Shown here: piece after piece, positions 19,631-26,427 of the stretch
Layout: the number at the start of each line of letters is the position of its first letter
Numbering within the stretch: the stretch's first letter is position 1
DNA from: Basidiobolus ranarum
Taxonomy: Eukaryota; Basidiobolomycota; Basidiobolomycetes; Basidiobolales
Assembly: GCA_040143965.1 (NCBI GenBank)
Contig: JASJQH010000131.1
Location: forward strand, 1-26,427
Direction of reading: 5' to 3'
DNA length: 26,427 nt
The notes under the pieces: generated by a model
The model's input: the letters and a program-made list of their open reading frames with translations, nothing else
Database searches by the model: none
What the model was told of the DNA's origin: nothing
Position numbers and translations under genes: made by a program

Positions 19631-22600
19631 TTACTTGGATTCGATTCTAGGATTGTTGATATCCAATTCACCATCGAAAGTACTGTTCTTGTCGTCAAGG
19701 ATTGCCAAGAGATTCGTTTCTTTGTAAACTATTTTCCCATCCAACTTGAATTCTATACCATCAAGTAGCCAGGAATCTTTGAAGAGACCGATTTTCTCGA
19801 ATTTGATCGTAAAATGACGCATCTGACTAGGTTGGAACACACCAGCTACATCAATGAAGAATGAATCCGTATTTCCGTGACCGAAAGATTGTCGAAGCAA
19901 CGACTCCAAAGGATAGATCTGTACGTAATAGGAATCTGGTCGAAAATCTCCTAATAGAAGACTTACGCGACCCCAAGTTCCTGGCCCGTCAAAATGATAC
20001 CATGGTGCAAGGGAATTTTTTCCAGTAACGATGGTGATCTGCATGAGCCTCAGGTACTGCGTGCTTGTGCTGGGTGGCAATAACTCCTGTAAAAGGTTAA
20101 TGTAGTTGAGGATAGAATGGCCCTTTCCTTTCCGAAGCCTAATAGCTGAAGGAACATGATTGAATCCAAGCGTAAACAGGTTTATTGGCAGTCTATGCAT
20201 TACACTCATATCTCCGTGGCAGACATCATCGCTTGGATCCTGAAAATGATAACCGCGCATGACTGTTTGTAATGTAATCCAGTATTGTCTGAATTCCACA
20301 TCTCCAACTGGGGGTGCTCCATATGTTAGGCATTGTAGAAAATTGGCAGGCTGGGGGCCGTAACGTTTGACCAAGTAATTCGTCAAATCTACTGAACAGA
20401 GAATAGCCATAGCACCGCCAAGAGAATGGCCAGTGAGGTAGACGTTTTCCACCTTCTCTGGGCCACCAAGTTCGGCGATTAAGGTGTCTATCATTCGAAA
20501 TATCTGATCCTTAAGGGCATTATAATACCGGGCGAATCCTCGATGCACTCGTATGTTACTGTAGGATATTTCGGCGTAGAAGTCGGTGGTTGACATATCA
20601 ACATCAGCAAATATGTCTTTCCATGACCTGGTTCCACGAAAGACAATGGTTATAGAGTTACTGTTGCAGGCGATAAATCCAAACGAATCTTCAACACCCA
20701 CTCCACCAATCAGATACTTCTTCAGCTTGAGATTCATGTTACTCAGCCGCTCTTCAATCTTCTCCGTAGGATCATAGACAATACAGGACAGATTTGCACA
20801 AAGGAGAGCATTCTTCGAGAAATCTTTGTCATAGCAAACATCAGGAACATTCAATAATCTTCGCCAGATGCTACCATCACACCCTAATCCCCAGACATTG
20901 TTGCTATTTCCGGTGTGTACACTCTTCAGCTTTCCATTCTCTAGAACAAACTTGTTGTCTCCGGCGTAACGGTAGATGTCCATGAAGGGATCGATTCCCC
21001 AGACAATACCATCACTGCCCACAGTGACACTCTTCAATTTGATTTTTGGAATCAATTTCCAGCCAGATTGAAATGTATGCTGATAAACTTGGTTGTATAT
21101 AGTGGTGGCCCAAACATTCTCTACATTGCCAACTGAGATAGTTTGAAGTTTTCCTTGAATGTTTTTCCAGCTTAATTTTCTCTCTTGGCTTCCAGTAAAG
21201 TTGTCATAGAATTCGTCCCCGGTCAGTCGCTTCCATCCGCTCTCCATTCTTCTCCATAAATAACCTGCCCTGTCAAGACCCCATATTACGCCATCAGAGC
21301 CAACGTTAACGCACCTGAACCCAAGAGACTCGCCATCCTTGATCCAGATATTATCACGAAGTTGACAGTACACATCCCCCTCAATATCCACAGCCCAAAC
21401 ATTATTTTTCATGCCAACAGAGATGCAGGTGAATTGCCCGTTTATGGGCTTCCACCATCCACCGCCTTCCACACCTAAACTCCATACCGACATATCCTGG
21501 GTCAGTCCCCATACAGATCCATCCCCACTGACACTTAGATCGCGAAATCCACCAGATAGTGGGACTGGTATCTTCTCCCATCCAATATCACTATTCCAGT
21601 AGGAAGCTTTTTCGGGCATTGGCAATATCCAGTTTTCTACCCAAGGTTTGCTCTCATATAAGTCGTGGATGCTTTTTGTGTAGATAGTGTTGAAAGAATC
21701 GACTCCAATCAGTTTACACCCTTGTTGGGTCGGAATCAATATGGTGTGAGTTAGTAGATGATCTAAAGAGAGGTCTAAAGTATTCCAACGAAGCATAGAC
21801 AAATGGTTCAAGTGAATCTGAGTGGTTCCCTTCTCAGACTCTTGAATATTAAAGATCATTGGTCGTTCAGTGCAACTCAACATTAGCTGAGTGAGTTGGC
21901 CCATTCGGACATTACCACGAAGGACTCGCTTTGACTTCTGAGCGGTAAAGTCCAATGAAAACACATTACTATTTGAATCGTAAACTAAAATGTCATCTTT
22001 ACCAATTTCTACATATCAACCAAACTAGGAGTGAGTGAATTTTCTTATGCTAGGCAAGGGAGTGTTGTTCTTTACCTGATGAATTGTAGTTACTCACTAT
22101 ACCCGAGAATTTACTGTTTGGGAATTCTTGAGCTGAAAGGGAACCGTAAGGGTTGTCTAAAGTGAACTTCCACACTGCGCCATCTTCTGTTATCCCGTAA
22201 ACCGTCCCATTCTGATCATGTATTTTTTGAAGGTTTTTGGGGATCTCTGGACTTACTTTCACCTCTTTCCATTCGGAAAGATTCTTTTCACGCAAGCCTA
22301 GGGAAATGCTGTAGATATTTCCATTGATTCCCAACGCATAAATAGTATCACTGCTAATAGTAATGCAGCTCAACACTGTTGGTGGGATTTTAGGCCATGA
22401 TCTATTCCAAAGTGGCTCTGATTCTGAGGTGAAATCCAAACACCAAAGGTCATTTCGTTCAGTAAGCATGATGATATGATGATTCCAATGAAGAAGCATA
22501 GGTAATCGACTTGGAAGAATGTCAGTTTAAGGTCAATATTGTAGGAATGTGAAATGGGGTACTTACTGGGTAAAAACGAAATTATTCTTAGATTTAGCGG

Positions 22601-23349
22601 GGAATGGAGAGTTCAGACTGGATAGAGAAAAAAATGCATGATTGTTAGTGCCGTGATTTATCTCTCACTGTGATGCAACATCGATAGTGTATCACTTACT
22701 GTATTTTACGTGGCCTATTTCTAATCAACCTTTTCCAAAACAACCAACTTCGCAGTAAGCGCCGAATTAATCTCAAACATTGACGTTTGATATCTGGTCT
22801 TACTTCAAGCAGTGAGTCCATCTCTGATTCATCAGATTTATCCTTGAATTTAAAAGAGGTTTGAAATCTCTTGTTTGATTTAGAGTCAAGATCTGTAGTG
22901 GATGGTTTCAAATAAGCTTCAATCCAGTGGCTTGCCTCCACCGAGTCATTGAAGGTGAATTCGAATTTACGTTTAACATCTTCAATACATAGGATGGTTT
23001 TTTCCCCATTAGAAGGTTCGATTAATTCGAACTTATGAACATTAGAGCAGCAGAGCACCTTGGGACTATAGAGGTCTTTGGAACTGCGACATATAAACAA
23101 CGTACGAGAATCAGCATTGACTGCGTTGTAAAACTCATAGATATCATCCAATTCGCACTCCACCACTCCAATTCCATGTCGAGTTAGAAGAGCTTGAGTA
23201 TCCTCAACATTGGAAGGTCGCTCGTACAGTATAAGATAAAAGGAAGTTTTGCCTTCGATTACTGAACCCTCATGAATAGTCAACCGTTTGAACGTCTCGT
23301 TAGTCGGAGTTAGAGTGTCAAAAGCTCGAATTTGTGGGACCACGGACAT
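19631..23349 (-). CDS. PH-like / tectonin-propeller / class 3 lipase / PLAT-like fusion, 1170 residues
   Basis: A multidomain lipase-like protein. Exons 23349-22700, 22617-22567 (a 51-nt microexon), 22509-22076 and 22008-19631 sum to 3513 nt with GT-AG introns of 82, 57 and 67 nt. Residues of about 75-148 look PH-like, ending in the typical Trp helix (EASHWIEAYL). A basic-hydrophobic stretch follows (RLLRSWLFWKRLIR, about 196-210). Residues of about 235-375 and 500-765 carry tectonin-type beta-propeller units (SVGSDGVIWGL, NNVWGLGCDGSIW and others). The class 3 lipase domain (about 770-1030) has FRGTRSW, the nucleophile Ser907 in TGHSLGGA, a candidate acid Asp972/973 in SDDVCHGD and His1009 in KGHSILNY. 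Residues of about 1040-1143 resemble a PLAT/LH2 lipid-binding domain (GTWGRVSLLL, GNTDSFFIDV, WLLDGIEF). There is no signal peptide, so it is probably a peripheral membrane protein acting on phospholipid or acylglycerol. A TATATAA lies 29 nt upstream of the ATG. Confidence 0.85.
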
Positions 23350-23377
23350 TTTCTGGATTCCTTTTGCCGATGGAAAG

Positions 23378-23384
23378 TTATATA
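23378..23384 (-). promoter_or_regulatory. TATA-like box of the tectonin-lipase gene
   Basis: TATATAA on the minus strand lies about 29 nt upstream of the ATG at 23349, a spacing close to that of the GDSL gene's TATA box. Confidence 0.4.
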
Positions 23385-24104
23385 CAACAGTTCAAAAATA
23401 CCAAGTATGATACAACTGGACTTTAGAGAGAATTCGACTTCAAAATTGGAATTAAAAAAGTTTAGGAGACAAGCTGAAAGTTTCTTGAAGGTGTGAAATA
23501 TATATGGTAAAAGAGCCTCACTGGTGGTTGCACAGATGATATAATGCTTGTTTCGAAAAACCGGAATTTTTAATTAGAGACTATAAGAGTTACCAAATAT
23601 GGATCTCAGTAATTAAAAAGTGGATAAAACTAGTATTGCCTATAAAAATTGGACTAGATTACGTTCCATTCAAAGTTCTGTTATTGAATGCTTCACTTAT
23701 CTTGATCTGGTACTGTCTTTAGCATTGTCGGTGTTTAAATCAACACCAACTATTCTTAACCGTATCATCACATAACTAGTGTTTATTTGAACTCCAGACT
23801 AAACAATCATCCCTCTAATAGCGGTCCTATATATTAAACAAAATATACACCCCTCAAGCCAAAAGTCATCTGGTAGCTTGATCTTCCTAGCTTTTAATAA
23901 TCTGTTTGAATTGTGTAGCTAATATGTATCTGTACTCTAGATGGTGTATTTAGTTTAGTGGGACAATTTAAAGATCCAGCCACTTACCGACTTCACAGCA
24001 GTTAGCATATACTTTAGTCATAAACATCTCATCATCGATGTTGGATGAGCATTTAACTAGAACCGGAAATCACATGATTCTTCTTGCATATAAACTCGGA
24101 CCAA
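23385..24104. other. divergent promoter region of the lipase and PMS genes
   Basis: About 720 bases separate two divergently transcribed genes. It is AT-rich with no frame, repeat or RNA gene that I can support. Confidence 0.5.
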
Positions 24105-24140
24105 ATGAATCCGAACTACAGACTTTGCTCTTACTACAGT

Positions 24141-26427
24141 ATGATTCGACCTTTAGAAAAAGAAGCGATAAGAAAAATCAGTTCTGGACAAGTTATCGTC
24201 ACTATTGACAGCGTTATAAAAGAGCTTTGTGAGTATGTATTAGTTCTCAAGAACGTACTTAATGGTTTATCCATTGCATAGAGTTGGGCCTAATATAGCC
24301 ATTGATAGAAACGCTTTAGATGCGAATGCTAGTTCAATCACTGTTCGTCTTATTGATGGAGGACTTACTTCAATTTCTGTATTTCTTTTTGCTTTTACTT
24401 TTGACTATATTGCCCAAAGTTAAACAAACAGTATATATACGACTTACCAGGTAAAGGATAACGGTATGGGGATACCTCTTTCCGATCGCCTAAATATGAC
24501 CAAACGCTATTACACCTCCAAGATCCAAAAGTTGGAAGATTTGGATTCCATCACATCTTATGGCTTTCGAGGTTTATTTCTATTTTCTACCATTAAAAAT
24601 ACTTTGATATTTCAACCGAATATCTCTACAGGTGAAGCACTGAATTCCATATGTACTGCATGCCCACTTGTACAAATCACAACCAAAACAATCAAGGACT
24701 CCACTTCAATTGTTTACGATATCGATAACACTGGCACAATCACAAGGTTTACTTTTAGTATATATGCACTATTCTATGTTTATTTAGCCACCATTTCATC
24801 TAGTTCAAAGTCTGTGGGAGGTGAAACAGGAACTACCATCAACGTGTTCAAAATTTTCCAGCATTTCCCTGTAAGAAGACAAGTGTGTAGGAAGTTAAAT
24901 TTGCTAGAGTGAATTACCTGTTAATTGATTATATTCTCGAATAATGCAAAGGTTGCTCAGAAAACTGTAAACAACACAATCAAACGTATCATGGATTGTC
25001 TCATATCTTTTGCTTTGATTCATCCCAAAATCCGGTTATCATTTACAAATAAGGAGATGAAGAAATCCAAGATACGAGGAGCAAATACCAAAGAATGGAT
25101 TAAGATTGGAACCAAAAATATCTTGGATTCAATCAGAGCAGTATTTGGGAAAGAACTCACTTCCCAACTTCAGTATAGAACTTACCAAAACTCGGATATA
25201 AATGATAGTTCGTCTAATATCTTTTTAGAAGTGGTTTTACCCAGACGAAATTCAGGCAAGTTATTTATCTTACTTCTATGGACATTAATTAATTCATTAG
25301 TTCTCAATAGATCCGGCTGTTGTATGTAAAGGAGAGAGATCGTTTTTCTATATTAATAAAAGGCCTGTATCAGTGAATAGAGGGGAAATTAAGCAAATAC
25401 TTGGGAAGATTCGCGCTAAATACAATAATGATATCGCACACGGACAGGAAGACGCCTCCACTGGTTGATAACTTTTACTGACTATTAGTTTTCTAACACG
25501 CCCAATACTAATATTAATCACTAGGATCAAAGAAAACTCCGTTTATACTATTTCATATAAGATTACCATTAGGAAGCTTTGATGGTAATGGATTTGATCT
25601 TTTCTACATGTGATTTAATATTCATATTTGTCCAATAGTCAACATCGAGCCTAGTAAAAACGTTCTACTCTTACATAGCCCTCAAACAATATTTCAGATC
25701 ATTGATAAGTTTCTAGAAGAGCTTTATCCTGAAACTCATCCAACGATGACGCCAGAGAGTAATAAACCAGCGACAATTCAATCTTTACCAAGGTACAACA
25801 CACCTCAAATCCACCCCTCACTTTAATTATCCAATAGTCCAGGGTTTTTTACTAAACATTGGATTCTAGTGTACAGCCAGATTCAGTAAAACCATCGAAT
25901 ACCGAGGAACTACCAAAGCAGGATCTACATAACAATGAGAGTGAAAATAAGCAAAGTAAAACCTGTGACAAAAAAACGTTGATCAATGAACATAGTACAA
26001 CATCATCTGTCAACAGTTCAAGCACCGTGGAGTTCAACAAGTCCGCCTATCCAAACAATGAAACTTTTTCAATGGCAAATCATAAAACAAATTACAAATC
26101 AGAAATTATAAATAGTAACAGTTGTACCACTGTAAACGATAAATCAGGCACCCTGCCCAACAACTCATTTACCGGTACAAGTAGGAGTAAAGGATGCATG
26201 GATGATTTCAAAGACCCTGTGCTTGTTAGTAATTCAAAGCAGAATCAATACACTAATGGAAAGGAATTAGCTAGAGTTCCACAGATTCACGAAAATCACA
26301 CAACCACAAAATCGAAAGCACCTTGTCTTGAAAAACCAGATGGAGGTCATATTGTACCAAATGCACAGCCCAATATTTCAGTGTGTCATAATTCTGATAC
26401 TCCATCTAACCCGTTGAAAGACAAACC
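24141..26427 (+). CDS. PMS1: MutL-family mismatch repair protein of the Pms1 (yeast) / PMS2 (human) type, 5' part
   Basis: The Pms1/PMS2 subunit pairs with Mlh1 to form MutL-alpha, which follows MutS mismatch recognition in the nucleus. Visible exons are 24141-24232, 24309-24378, 24451-24571, 24632-24746, 24804-24882, 24952-25255, 25311-25463, 25525-25584, 25639-25792 and 25870 to the window end. Joined, they give the GHKL ATPase motifs SSGQVI, KELCENALDANA (catalytic Glu28, Mg-binding Asn32), DNGMGIP, YYTSKI and GFRGEAL (split by intron 3), then GTTINVFKIFQHFPVRR, FFYINKRPV and DVNIEPSKN. SGQVI rather than AGEVI is the Pms1/PMS2 signature. Introns are 54-77 nt; intron 6 is GC-AG (GCAAGT). 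The in-frame ATG at 24105 could add 12 residues. The last exon is the start of the Ser/Asn/Thr-rich linker. The MLH1-binding and endonuclease domains lie beyond the window, so the gene is cut by the window edge and not by damage. Confidence 0.93.

Noticed and set aside
1-26427. CRISPR arrays, rRNA, bacterial operons
   Set aside because: No spaced repeat array, no rRNA core sequence, and spliceosomal introns throughout show a eukaryotic window.

Overview
This window looks like nuclear DNA of an AT-rich fungus. The supported genes carry short spliceosomal introns (54-77 nt, one of 99 nt). Several ATGs have a TATA box 20-50 nt upstream. CCCTAA/TTAGGG telomere-type words occur at four places. The gene content (secreted GH31 alpha-glucosidase, Ppn2-like polyphosphatase, a Pms1-type MutL with the SGQVI signature) also fits a fungus. 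An early-diverging, zygomycete-like lineage is my guess; the sequence alone does not fix it.

Layout. 1-2.6 kb is gene-poor: interstitial telomere-type words, a (GTGATA)n microsatellite and a piece of a nucleoside/guanine-deaminase gene lacking its zinc-cysteine half. 2.6-4.15 kb holds a minus-strand gene for a Cys/Trp/Gly/Arg-rich repeat protein with a 150-bp higher-order repeat, a TATA box and a 25-bp tandem array upstream. 4.15-9.3 kb is sparse, with one clear gene (small secreted beta-sandwich-like protein, 6009-6464), a possible tiny TIR element near 5.4 kb and a doubtful small secreted ORF near 7.2 kb. 9.3-18 kb is hydrolase-rich: a secreted GDSL esterase, an HSL-type alpha/beta hydrolase on the minus strand, a small secreted charged helical protein, a decayed minus-strand gene, a secreted GH31 alpha-glucosidase and a Ppn2-like metallophosphatase. 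18.5-26.4 kb holds an acidic-motif hypothetical protein, a 1170-residue minus-strand protein combining a PH-like domain, tectonin-type beta-propeller repeats, a class 3 lipase and a PLAT-like domain, and, divergently, the first ten exons of a PMS1/PMS2-family mismatch repair gene that runs off the window.

How the genes work together. No pathway links all of them. Several 9-18 kb products have signal peptides and degrade esters or glucans, which suits an absorptive fungus, but shared regulation is not shown. The most unusual object is the tectonin-lipase fusion. Other points of interest are two GC-AG introns supported by reading frame and protein conservation, the tandem-repeat protein with its own upstream repeats, and the decayed gene between the charged secreted protein and the alpha-glucosidase. 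Exon models were made by eye from splice signals, frame and family motifs; each multi-exon sum checked gives an intact frame.
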